DNA of 64,000 nt, taken from assembly GCA_003222245.1 (NCBI GenBank), contig QHVH01000029.1:17026-81025 (forward strand). Direction: 5' to 3'. Numbering within the stretch: the first letter of the stretch is position 1; the number at the start of each line of letters is the position of its first letter. Both the position numbers and the translations under genes were made by a program. The notes below the pieces were generated by a model, which did not search any database, was not told the DNA's origin, and was given only the letters and a program-made list of their open reading frames with translations. Below are positions 55,928-64,000 of the stretch, piece after piece. Source of the stretch: Blastocatellia bacterium AA13. GTDB lineage: Bacteria; Acidobacteriota; Blastocatellia; UBA7656.

Positions 55928-58900
55928 AGCCGGCGTCCTCCTTCATTGCCATAACTAGCGAAGGTGGCTTACTCCCGGCGGACTTCCTCTCGGAATTGCT
56001 TGCGCCCAAGACCGCCATCGAAGGACTCACTCCCGTCTCCTACAATCTCGCGGAGGGCGAGCGGATCAACGAGCAGGTCAACCGAAGCTGGAACCGGCTA
56101 AAGGGCCGCTGGGCTGATTTCAAGAAGGCAATCGCGGAGAAGCAGTCGGGCGACTCGACTACGACCGAGACTCGCGACCGCTGGTTGCAGCCTCTTTTCC
56201 AGGAGCTCGGCTACGGCCAGCGGTTACCGCTCGCCAAGCCGATTGAGGTGGACGGCCGCAGCTATCCCGTTTCGCACGGTTGGGGCCATGTTCCGATTCA
56301 TCTCGTCGGCTCGCATATCGATCTCGACCGGCGCACGCCTGGAGCAGTCGGCGCTGCCAAGGCCAGCCCCCACTCGCTCGTTCAGCAGGTGCTCAATGCC
56401 AGCGACGGCCATCTATGGGGAATGGTTTCGAACGGGCTCACGTTGCGGCTCCTTCGAGACAGCATCGCCCTTACACGCCTGTCCTATGTCGAATGGGATC
56501 TTGCCGCCATCTTCGACGGTGACCTCTACTCAGAGTTCTTCGTCCTCTGGCTCGTCGCTCACCAATCGCGCTTTGACGCCGAACGGCCAGAGCAGTGCCG
56601 GCTCGAGAAATGGAAAAAGATTGCGGAGGATAAGGGACTCCGAGCACTGGAAAAGTTGCGCCCCGGGGTGGCGCGCGCGATCGAGGCGCTTGGCGCCGGT
56701 CTCGTGTCGCACCCTGCCAACACAGCTCTGCGCATAAAGCTGAGCCGGGGCGAACTCAGCACACAAGAGTTCTACCGACAGGTGCTCCGCATCATCTACC
56801 GCATGCTATTCTTATTCGTCGCTGAAGACCGCGATCTCCTTCACCAGCCGATGCCCGATGCCGGCGCACTCAAAGAAGAGATTGAACAAGCCCTCCGCGC
56901 TCGCGGGCGCTATCGACACTTCTACGCAATTACTCGTCTGCGCGCGCTGACACTCCACCGCGCCGGCACGCCTCATTCCGACCTCTGGCACATTCTTCAG
57001 CTCCTCACCCAGAAGCTAGGCTCCGACGACGGATGTGCTGAACTCGCGCTCCCGCCCCTTGGCAGTTTCCTTTGGGATGCGACTCGCTCCACACCCGACC
57101 TCATCAGTGCGCTAGTGTCCAATCGCCACTTCCTCACGGCGATCCACGCCCTCGCCTTCGTGCAGGACGGATCCATTCGCCGGTCGATCGACTATAAGAA
57201 TCTCGGCTCCGAAGAGCTCGGCAGCGTCTACGAAGGACTGCTCGAACTTCACCCGATCCTCAATGCCGACAGCGGCGCCTTTGAGTTGAACACTGCGGCC
57301 GGCAACGAACGCAAAACATCTGGGAGCTACTACACACCGGATTCGCTCGTGCAATGCCTGCTTGACTCGGCCTTGGAGCCGGTCATGGCTGAGGCTGTGC
57401 GCGGGAAGCAAGGCCAAGCCGCCGTGGATGCTCTCCTGAAACTCAAAATCTGCGACCCCGCAGTCGGCTCCGGCCACTTTCTCATCGCCGCCGCCCATCG
57501 TCTTGCCAAGGGAGTAGCCGCCTTCCGCTCTGGCGAGGATGAACCCAGCCCCGCAACCACACGCAGCGCCCTTCGCGATGTTATCGGCCGCTGTCTGTAT
57601 GGGGTGGACATCAATCCTATGTCCGCCGAACTGTGCCGCGTAAATCTCTGGCTCGAGGCACTTGAACCTGGCAAACCCCTCTCATTCCTCGACCATCACA
57701 TCCGCGTCGGCAATAGCCTCCTCGGCGCGACGCCCGCACTCATCTCCGCGGGGCTTCCCGACGATGCCTTCAAGTCCATCGAGGGGGATGAGAAGGCCGC
57801 CTGTTCCAGCCTCCGGAAACTAAACCGCGCGGAACGCGAGGGACTGCGCCACTTGTTTATTGCCGAGGACAACGCGATTCGAGAACGGATGTATCAGGCA
57901 GCAGCGACGATAGAGGAAATGAACGACAGTCGGCCCCAGGGCATACGACGCAAGGAGGCTGCCTTCCGCGCTACGCAATCCGACTACGATTTCGGGAAAG
58001 CTTGGGACTTGGCCGACCTTTGGTGTGCCGCCTTCGTAATCAAGAAACATTTCCCCACTGGGGCGAACGTCTCCGCAAGTCCTGAGCACTGGGCGGTCGC
58101 CAGTCGAGCCTCGACAGCCCAAGACGGTCTATTCGGCGTCACTGAAGAATCCCCGACGGTGAAAGCGAAGAAAACGAAAGCGCCGAGTCACGCGAGTTCA
58201 GAAACTCCTGTCGGCATTACAACGCAGCACCTCCGCGGCTTTGTTGAAGGCGGAGTGCTGCCCGACGGCTTGCTCGCTGAAGCGAAACGCCTTGCCTACG
58301 ATTACAGATTCTTCCATTTCCACCTCGCCTTCCCTGAAGTATTTTCGCAAGGCGGCTTCGATGTCTTCCTCGGCAATCCGCCCTGGGAACGTCCAAAGCC
58401 TGAGCCAGCCAATTATTTCTCAGCTACCCATCCAGAGATTGCCAATGCCCAAACATCGGCAATCCGCGAGAGACTAATCGGGAAACTTCGACACAACGAG
58501 CCGGAAGCTTTCGCTCGCTGGATTGAACACGAACGCTACGTTCTTGGATCAGCCGCATTCCAGACCAACAGCGGATACTTCAAGCTATCAGCGGTTGGTA
58601 AGTTTAATCTTGGAAATACATTCGTTGAATTGTCCCGATCACTCCTTTCTCCCAGCGGGCGAGCAGGATTGCTCAACGTCTCCGGACTGGCCACCGATGA
58701 CAGCGGAAGCGCGTTCATCTCTGATCTGATGAGAAGCCACAGTCTGGTGAGCTTCTACGATTTTGAAAATCGCAAAGGACTCTTTCCCGCAGTCGATCGC
58801 CGCTACAAGTTTTCGGCAATTACGATAGCCGGGTCTGCGAGCGCCGGACGAGAGGCGGCCGACTTCGTCTTCTTTGCTCAGAGCGTCGACGATCTGCACG

Positions 58901-60573
58901 ATCCGGCGCACCATATCGAGTATTCTGCTGCTGACATTCAATTACTGAATCCACTGAGTGGAAACTGCCCAGTATTTCGTGAGCGGCGGCAAGCCGAATT
59001 GGTGAAGTCAATTTATCACAACGCGGATTTGCGGCGGCCACCCGCCGAAGTCTTTTGGGACTGGGATGCTGAACCAACATTCTTGTTTGTGATGTCTGAT
59101 CACTCAGACCTCTTTTCGACTCGCGAAGAGCTCCGCCTTGCACAGTTCGACGACCGCCACATTGCGCCGGAAGTGAACGGTGTCCGTTGGTGGCCTCTCT
59201 ACGAATCAAAGATGTTCCATCAATTCGAGCACCGATGGTCTAGCCTAACCACAGACGGGGAGCAGACAGACCTGGCGGAAATCGACAAAGCGCAGGCGAA
59301 TCACGTTGCGGTTCCTCGTTACTGGATGCGCGCCGCTGATGCTGCAATCAAGCTCAATGAGTTGCCACACAACTGGTTGATAGCCATCCGAGAAGTAACT
59401 AACGCAACAAACGAACGCACTGCGATCTCGTCAATCGTCCCCAAGTATCCCGTCGGTCACAATGCTCAAGTCTTTCGGTTCAAACCTACGGCGATTGATG
59501 CGGCAAGTCTCCTAGCCAATATCAATGCGCTTTGTTTCGATTTCGCGGTTCGGACCAAAGTTGGCGGTTCGCACCTAAGTAGTTTCATTTTGCGGCAGCT
59601 TCCATTGATTTCGAACCGTCGTTTTCTACTAGGAGTTCCTTGGTCAGGAGAAGCTCAAACGGTGCGCGAGTGGCTTTTCCCGCGGGTTCTGGAATTGACC
59701 TACACGGCATGGGACTTGGAGCCGTTCGCGCTGGACAGCGGCTGGTCCGGACCGCCCTTCCGTTGGGATGGGGAGCGCCGATTCCTGCTCCGTTGCGAGT
59801 TGGACGCCGCTTTCTTCCATCTCTACCTAGGCCCAGAGAGCGAGTGGATTGAGCAACCCGTCGCCCTAACCCAAGCGTTCCCGAAGCCCCGCGCAGCAGT
59901 CTCCTACATCCTGGACACTTTCCCCATTGTGAGGCGCAAAGAAGAGGCAAAGTATAATGGCGACTACCGGACCAAGCGCGTGATCCTTGAGATCTACGAC
60001 GAGATGGCCCAAGCAATGGCACTCGGCAGGTCATATGAGACACGCCTTAGTCCCGCGCCCGCCCATCCTAGCGTCGCACATCCACCTCGGGTCCAACCGA
60101 AGCCATTTGTGTTGCCGCCCACGGTTCGGTATCCGCAACCCGATGAAGGCGTCTACGCAATGAGAGTGATGCTTTCGATGATACAGGAGAGTAGCGGGTC
60201 GATAGATGCTCAGAGGCTGATGAACGCTTGCGGCTTATTGGCGATGCCGGACATATTGGAAAAACATGCCGCAGCAATAGTCGGTGACATTGCTCACGAA
60301 TGGCACAAACGCTTCTCTGACACTTTCAAGCCGAATCTCTTCCTTCCCAAGCTCGACGACCTGGTCCGACGTGGCGAAATAAGAATCATGCGTCAACGCG
60401 ACGCTTTCGTAGTTACTCGGATTGGAACGTCTGATTTGGTGTCAGACCTGGATATTGAGTTCGATACCCATCTCGCACTTCGCGTGGCCGACTCGCTGGC
60501 ACAGATTGAGAGAGACGCAATTCCTTCGATGGCCACTAAACAGGAGTTTGAAGCGCTCTCAGGAGCTGCATAA
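55924..60573 (+). CDS. N6-adenine DNA methyltransferase, DrmMI/PglX-like
   Basis: A 1549-residue protein. The methyltransferase core lies in the middle: SGSYYTPDSLVQ near 468 (motif X region), CDPAVGSGHFLIAA near 510 (AdoMet binding), YGVDINPMSAELCRVNLWLEA near 562, and the catalytic FLGNPPW near 818. The first 450 residues (helical, with LRIIYRMLFLFVAED) and the region after 900 are typical of Eco57I/PglX-like enzymes that also recognise DNA. RFLLRCELDAAFFHLYLG near 1285 and TKRVILEIYDEM are shared with BREX PglX. The last 130 residues look like a winged-helix extension. It probably marks host DNA. Two bases separate its stop from the ATPase gene. Confidence 0.85.
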   Translation: MKPASSFIAITSEGGLLPADFLSELLAPKTAIEGLTPVSYNLAEGERINEQVNRSWNRLKGRWADFKKAIAEKQSGDSTTTETRDRWLQPLFQELGYGQRLPLAKPIEVDGRSYPVSHGWGHVPIHLVGSHIDLDRRTPGAVGAAKASPHSLVQQVLNASDGHLWGMVSNGLTLRLLRDSIALTRLSYVEWDLAAIFDGDLYSEFFVLWLVAHQSRFDAERPEQCRLEKWKKIAEDKGLRALEKLRPGVARAIEALGAGLVSHPANTALRIKLSRGELSTQEFYRQVLRIIYRMLFLFVAEDRDLLHQPMPDAGALKEEIEQALRARGRYRHFYAITRLRALTLHRAGTPHSDLWHILQLLTQKLGSDDGCAELALPPLGSFLWDATRSTPDLISALVSNRHFLTAIHALAFVQDGSIRRSIDYKNLGSEELGSVYEGLLELHPILNADSGAFELNTAAGNERKTSGSYYTPDSLVQCLLDSALEPVMAEAVRGKQGQAAVDALLKLKICDPAVGSGHFLIAAAHRLAKGVAAFRSGEDEPSPATTRSALRDVIGRCLYGVDINPMSAELCRVNLWLEALEPGKPLSFLDHHIRVGNSLLGATPALISAGLPDDAFKSIEGDEKAACSSLRKLNRAEREGLRHLFIAEDNAIRERMYQAAATIEEMNDSRPQGIRRKEAAFRATQSDYDFGKAWDLADLWCAAFVIKKHFPTGANVSASPEHWAVASRASTAQDGLFGVTEESPTVKAKKTKAPSHASSETPVGITTQHLRGFVEGGVLPDGLLAEAKRLAYDYRFFHFHLAFPEVFSQGGFDVFLGNPPWERPKPEPANYFSATHPEIANAQTSAIRERLIGKLRHNEPEAFARWIEHERYVLGSAAFQTNSGYFKLSAVGKFNLGNTFVELSRSLLSPSGRAGLLNVSGLATDDSGSAFISDLMRSHSLVSFYDFENRKGLFPAVDRRYKFSAITIAGSASAGREAADFVFFAQSVDDLHDPAHHIEYSAADIQLLNPLSGNCPVFRERRQAELVKSIYHNADLRRPPAEVFWDWDAEPTFLFVMSDHSDLFSTREELRLAQFDDRHIAPEVNGVRWWPLYESKMFHQFEHRWSSLTTDGEQTDLAEIDKAQANHVAVPRYWMRAADAAIKLNELPHNWLIAIREVTNATNERTAISSIVPKYPVGHNAQVFRFKPTAIDAASLLANINALCFDFAVRTKVGGSHLSSFILRQLPLISNRRFLLGVPWSGEAQTVREWLFPRVLELTYTAWDLEPFALDSGWSGPPFRWDGERRFLLRCELDAAFFHLYLGPESEWIEQPVALTQAFPKPRAAVSYILDTFPIVRRKEEAKYNGDYRTKRVILEIYDEMAQAMALGRSYETRLSPAPAHPSVAHPPRVQPKPFVLPPTVRYPQPDEGVYAMRVMLSMIQESSGSIDAQRLMNACGLLAMPDILEKHAAAIVGDIAHEWHKRFSDTFKPNLFLPKLDDLVRRGEIRIMRQRDAFVVTRIGTSDLVSDLDIEFDTHLALRVADSLAQIERDAIPSMATKQEFEALSGAA

Positions 60574-60575
60574 TA

Positions 60576-62589
60576 ATGTCACAACAGAAATCCTTATTCT
60601 CGCAATCTCCTGATGAGATGCCGACTTCTGATCTAAATCGCCCGGATCCTGCACTATGGGTTCGCGAAGTTGGCATCTTCAGGTCTTTAGATGGTGGAAC
60701 GGAAAACGAAGTTCGAAGGATAAAGCTGCGGCGTGGGCTAAATATCTTATGGGCAAGGCCCGAGGCTGAGCACGGGCAAGTGCGTCTTTATGAAGCGGGA
60801 CTCTCGGGACACGCTTCTGGCAAAACCACATTTTGTCGAATGCTTCGGCATATCCTTGGAGAAAAGCATTTCGCTAACGAGCTAGTCACACGCGGTGTTC
60901 GAGAAAGGTTCGACGGTGGTTGGGTTCTTGGCGAAGTGTTCATTGATGACCACCTATGGTTGGTCGGCCGACCATTTACGTTGGGAGCGCATCCATTCTG
61001 TGTGGCTGGCTTGTCGATTGATGGTTATCTGACGGACAAGCCGGAACACCAACCCTATCAGACGTATTTGGACGAAGTGACGAAAGCGACAGTGAATCGT
61101 GTGGCTGTGAAGCGTCTTCCCAGATCAGGCGAAGAAGTCCAATGGTCTCACTTGCTTCAATGGCTGACGCGGGACCAGGAATGTCGGTTTATCCAAATCA
61201 CCGACTGGCGAAGCAAATTGAGTAAGTCTGATTCACCAGACATCCCGAGCGATGACCAACATTCGCTTATGCGCTCAGTCGTTGGTGTGCTAAGCGAAGA
61301 AGAGCGCGATGAAATTGAGAAGAACGCGAAGTTAAACAGACAGAAAGAGGCTGCGTCGGCGGAGGTTCTAATCCTCCAACGCCAAGCACAGACTGATCAT
61401 CAACGTCTCGAAGAGGCGGTTGGGAGTTCCTTGCCGACGCCGGATAGTCCGCTACTTGTAGAAAGAGTGCGCTCGGAAATCACCGATTCACTGAATCAAA
61501 AGGATTCTGAAATTCGAGATATTGACAATGACTCTGAACTGGTTCGACTCCGTGACGAACAGCAGAATGCAGTGAGAAAAACCGCGGAGGTGCAGACAGA
61601 GCTGCGACTCTTAGAGGCGCGCCGAACTGTTCTGGACACCAAACTCAAGCTGCATCAAAGGGAAAAGACGCAAAAGTCTGCTTTCGACTTTGCTGCTGGC
61701 ATCCCACCAGGCGAGGGATTCTGTAGGGTTCCAATTGAAAAGGCTAGAGCCGAGGGATGCACTCTTGCGTATGATCAGCCGAGGGATCTGGTGTCCGAAG
61801 CAGCTTTGAGAGCCATTGCGGATGGGAGCGCTGACGTTCAGGAAGAGATTGACGCTCTGTCGCAACGAGAGAGCGTCCTGATTGAGCTTCTCGAGCAAAA
61901 CCGGCAGCGAGAGCACGTCGCGAATAGAGCAGTCACGGAACATGGCACCCACCTTGGAGAGACGCGGGCCGAACTTTATCGCCAGAAAGCTGCCTTGGAG
62001 GATCGGCTGAGGCTCGCCCAAAGAGCGCACGTTGCTTGGCAGAAGGCGGATCAACTTTCGCGCCGCATCGAGAGTCTTGAGAAAGATGTTGAAGTCTCTC
62101 GCAACACACAAGCGACATATCGTGCGCAAACCCGGAAGGCGGTGAGCGACCTATCACTTTTCTATCAAGAAATCGTTCGGGCTCGTTCTAGGCAATTCCG
62201 TGTCGGGTGCTATTCAATTGAGTGGTCGCGAGGTCGCGTGCAAGATTGAGCGAAACGGCGATGTTTCAAGTGGGGCAATCGATACGATAAAGATCTTGGC
62301 TTTCGACCTGGCAGCTCTGGCCGCAAGCGTATCGGGCCAAGGCAATCACCCACGATTTTTACTTCACGATAGTCCCAGAGAAGCCGACATGGCTCCGTTA
62401 ACATATAAAAGACTCTTTCTTTGGGCTCGCCAATTGGAAGAATCGTTCAATGGTCAGCCTTGTAACTTCCAATACATCATAACAACTACAGAACCTCCAC
62501 CCGAAGAACTTCAATCCGAACCATGGCTGCTTGATCCTGTGCTCGACGCATCACAGCCTGAAAAGCGTTTACTCGGCGTGGATCTATGA
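60576..62589 (+). pseudogene. SMC/Rad50-like ATPase, split by a one-base insertion
   Basis: The first frame (60576-62249) has a Walker A, GHASGKTTFCRML near residue 82, then 300 residues of heptad-rich coiled coil. Two cysteines (GFCRV, EGCTL) occur where a hinge might be. The signature and Walker B parts are in another frame (to 62589): SSGAIDTIKILAFDLAAL and FLLHDSPREADM. Removing one G from GGG at 62179-62181 joins FYQEIVR to LVLGNSVSGAIQLSG and gives one uninterrupted protein of about 670 residues. The broken versions lack half of the ATP site. Either a sequencing error, a phase-variable site or a disabled gene. The family resembles SMC-like ATPases of other defence systems; no exact match known. 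Confidence 0.8.
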
Positions 62590-62624
62590 GATGCATTCAT
62601 ACCGAGAACGCGGAGATGATATGA

Positions 62625-62912
62625 GTGAGAGCACTTTGGAACCCCGCGTCGGAACAGCAAGATCTCTTTGAAACCGGAGTGGCGCGGTCCTTACTCGATC
62701 AGTTGTTAACCGACTCGCGGCTCTACACGCAGAGTAAGGACCACAAAAACCTGCTGGACTTCGTAGTGCGGTTGCGCAACTTCGCACCATTCAATGCCAT
62801 GTTGCTCCAGGTTCAGAAGCCGGGTCTGAGTTATGCGGCTTCGGCGCGCGACTGGCGTGAGCGCTTCGGCCGAACGCCTAAGGAAGGCGCCCGACCGCTC
62901 ATGGTGAGTTAG
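62625..62912 (+). pseudogene. ArdC-like N-terminal domain, truncated by IS66 remnant
   Basis: About 95 codons with a GTG start. The sequence RSLLDQLLTDSRLY, then LLDFVVRLRNFAPFNAMLLQ and YAASARDWRERFGRTPKEG, is the N-terminal part of ArdC-like single-stranded-DNA-binding proteins, which continue for hundreds of residues, often into a metallopeptidase domain. Here it ends at ARPLMVS, precisely where sequence of an IS66 transposase begins. ArdC proteins counter restriction systems, and such genes are often found in mobile defence loci. The fragment is most likely non-functional. It lies 35 bases downstream of the ATPase gene. Confidence 0.75.
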
Positions 62913-63616
62913 TTCATAACGACGACACCAGCATGAAGATTCTCGCCTTCGTCCAGCAGACCGCCGTCGGTCGCACGGGTCTATTCACGTCGGGCATTGT
63001 AAGCATTAACTCGGATCACCGTATCGCGCTGTTTTTTTACCGGAGATAAACCTGCGGTTGAGAACCTGGCCGACTTGCTCAAGCGCCGCGCGGCTGACCT
63101 TGGCCCGCCAGTCCAGATGTGCGATGCGCTCAGCCGCAACGCTCCCGGATCATTGCCGGTGCTGTTGGCCAACTGGCTGGCTCACGCCCGCCGCCACTTC
63201 GTCGAGGTCGCCGACAGCTTTCAAGTTCAATGCCGTTACGTGCTGGAGACAATCGGAGAGGTCTTTCAGAATGACGAGTTGACCCGGCAGCAGGCCCTGT
63301 CGCCTGACGATCGTTTGAGCTTCCATCAACAGCAATCCGGCCCGCTGATGGACGGCCTGCTTGCCTGGTGTAATCAGCAGTTCGATGACCGACAGGTTGA
63401 ACCTAACTCAGGTCTCGGTAAGGCTATTCGGTATCTGCTCAACCACTGGACGAAGCTGACCCTGTTCTGCGCGTGCCTGGCGCTCCTATCGACAATAACA
63501 TCTGCGAACGAGCCTTGAAGAAAGCGGTTCTCCATCGTAAGAACTCCTTGTTCTACCGAACCAAGAATGGAGCTAGTGTAGGCGACCTCATGAACCTGAT
63601 CTACACCGCCGAGTAA
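62905..63616 (+). mobile_element. IS66-family transposase remnant
   Basis: The translated pieces are the C-terminal half of an IS66 transposase: LVHNDDTSMKILAF, TGLFTSGIVS, then VENLADLLKRRAADLGPPVQ, and finally IDNNICERALKKAV and RKNSLFYRTKNGASVGDLM. The N-terminal half is missing and two frame breaks occur, one at a run of seven T near 63031 (six expected) and one near 63465 where one T is lost. The stop at 63614-63616 is at the normal end. No terminal inverted repeat or direct target duplication is recognised. An old insertion that took part in a deletion joining it to the ArdC-like gene. Confidence 0.85.
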
Positions 63617-63732
63617 CGAGAACCCGGGAATTTATATATTTCGGATGGGGCGGCGCGGTTTGTGTAGGTGCAGCGCATAAGCGGCGCGAGAGAAGAAAGC
63701 CGAAATACTTCCTGGAGTTCGTAAGAAGATTG
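63617..63732. other. short gene-free stretch right of IS66 remnant
   Basis: About 115 bases; I see no gene or structure other than GC-rich DNA leading into the dispersed repeat copy. Confidence 0.3.
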
Positions 63733-63836
63733 TTAGTTTTTGCGCGGCGCAGCAACGAAGCACTTATGTCGCGCCTTCAGCGCTAGAGCGCATTAGGGCT
63801 GGAACCAGGGCAGGCGCGTAGAGCGCCGCCGCTGGC
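63733..63836. repeat. second copy of the dispersed hairpin repeat
   Basis: This stretch matches 7121-7224: the shared words are 'cgaagcacttatgtcgcgcc' (or 'cgaagtgcttatgtcgcgcc'), 'ttcagcgct' and 'ccagggc', with a hairpin-forming, diverged 3' part. The two copies lie 56 kb apart, which shows that the element is a family and not a local duplication. Confidence 0.8.
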
Positions 63837-63883
63837 TGGCGGGTGGGCGACAAATTTGTGAAGTATTTGTGCTTTCTCTTTTT

Positions 63884-63911
63884 TTGAGAAATAATCTGAC
63901 TACTGTACAGT
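63884..63911 (+). promoter_or_regulatory. candidate promoter
   Basis: TTGAGA (63884-63889) and TACAGT (63906-63911) with 16 bases between them, upstream of a gene with a strong ribosome-binding site. The -10 box lies within the 26-bp palindrome. Confidence 0.5.
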
Positions 63912-63919
63912 AGTCAGAT
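63894..63919. promoter_or_regulatory. perfect 26-bp palindrome, probable operator
   Basis: ATCTGACTACTGT followed by its exact reverse complement; 26 bases without a mismatch and no central spacer. It covers the spacer and -10 box of the candidate promoter, as a dimeric repressor's operator would. The ACTACTGT half-site suggests a BlaI/MecI- or PadR-type site but cannot be assigned. Confidence 0.75.
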
Positions 63920-63957
63920 AGAGATTAGAGTAATATCATCACCCAAAAGGAGAGGTC

Positions 63958-64000
63958 ATGGAAAAAGACAGGTCAGAGACGGTGGCGGAACTGGAGCAGG
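63958..64000 (+). CDS. partial gene start, unknown product
   Basis: Begins MEKDRSETVAELEQ and runs off the window. A strong ribosome-binding site (GGAGAGG) precedes the ATG. The sequence is too short for a family call. Its promoter seems controlled through the palindrome at 63894, so it may encode an autoregulated repressor. Confidence 0.6.
   Translation, partial: MEKDRSETVAELEQ

Noticed and set aside
47889..60573. Canonical class 1 DISARM or BREX
   Set aside because: drmA, drmB and drmC are not separate genes, and BREX marker genes (pglZ, brxC) are absent; only DrmD- and PglX/DrmMI-like parts are shared.
62621..62671. ATG start at 62621 for the ArdC-like gene
   Set aside because: That frame stops after 16 codons; the family sequence is in the frame of the GTG at 62625.

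Overview
The window looks like a chromosomal segment of an Acidobacteriota bacterium, most likely of the Blastocatellia type. This is inferred from family content, not from a marker gene. It carries two long 'VWFA-related' acidobacterial secreted proteins, several zinc-ribbon/transmembrane/low-complexity proteins, an alginate-export-like porin fragment, secreted DinB, DUF885, S41 and amidase proteins, and a B12-dependent ribonucleotide reductase. Non-coding DNA is rich in small tandem repeats and hairpin repeats.

Layout. 0-7 kb: small secreted protein, TPR protein, truncated porin, an ECF-type sigma factor overlapping a membrane Ser/Thr kinase, a lipoprotein and a nucleotidyltransferase-like protein. 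7.1-7.6 kb: hairpin-rich repeats. 7.6-13.7 kb: a compact nitrate-reduction module of cytochrome-b-like membrane protein, Mo-bisMGD oxidoreductase, four-cluster ferredoxin, Rieske protein, small membrane protein and NarK-type transporter. 13.9-16.5 kb: hemerythrin remnant, a cobalamin riboswitch facing a DUF5522 protein, small membrane proteins. 16.5-21 kb: two VWA proteins. 21.3-25.7 kb: broken YtxJ-like gene, zinc-ribbon protein, NrdJ with a long leader. 26-45.7 kb: mostly secreted hydrolases, two DinB proteins, a frame-broken APC permease, a metallo-beta-lactamase-fold protein, DJ-1 and VOC proteins, a GT-C-like membrane protein and a coiled-coil membrane protein. 45.9-47.3 kb: three tandem-repeat arrays around two small genes.

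47.35-64 kb: the most interesting part. Directly after a tRNA-Phe gene (a classical integration site) lies a tightly coupled operon that looks like a DISARM-related anti-phage system with an unusual composition: a 1739-residue DEAD-family helicase joined to a DUF1998/MZB-type domain and a possible C-terminal nuclease fold; a DrmD-like SNF2 helicase; a 1549-residue DrmMI/PglX-like adenine methyltransferase; and an SMC-like ATPase whose frame is broken by one extra G. Separate drmA, drmB and drmC genes are not present. The island then decays into an ArdC-like gene cut off by an IS66 remnant. The window ends in a gene start whose promoter is covered by a perfect 26-bp palindrome.

Several genes are interrupted by single-base changes, often in short homopolymers. 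Either the assembly has residual indels or these genes are decaying; this affects how the broken genes should be read.
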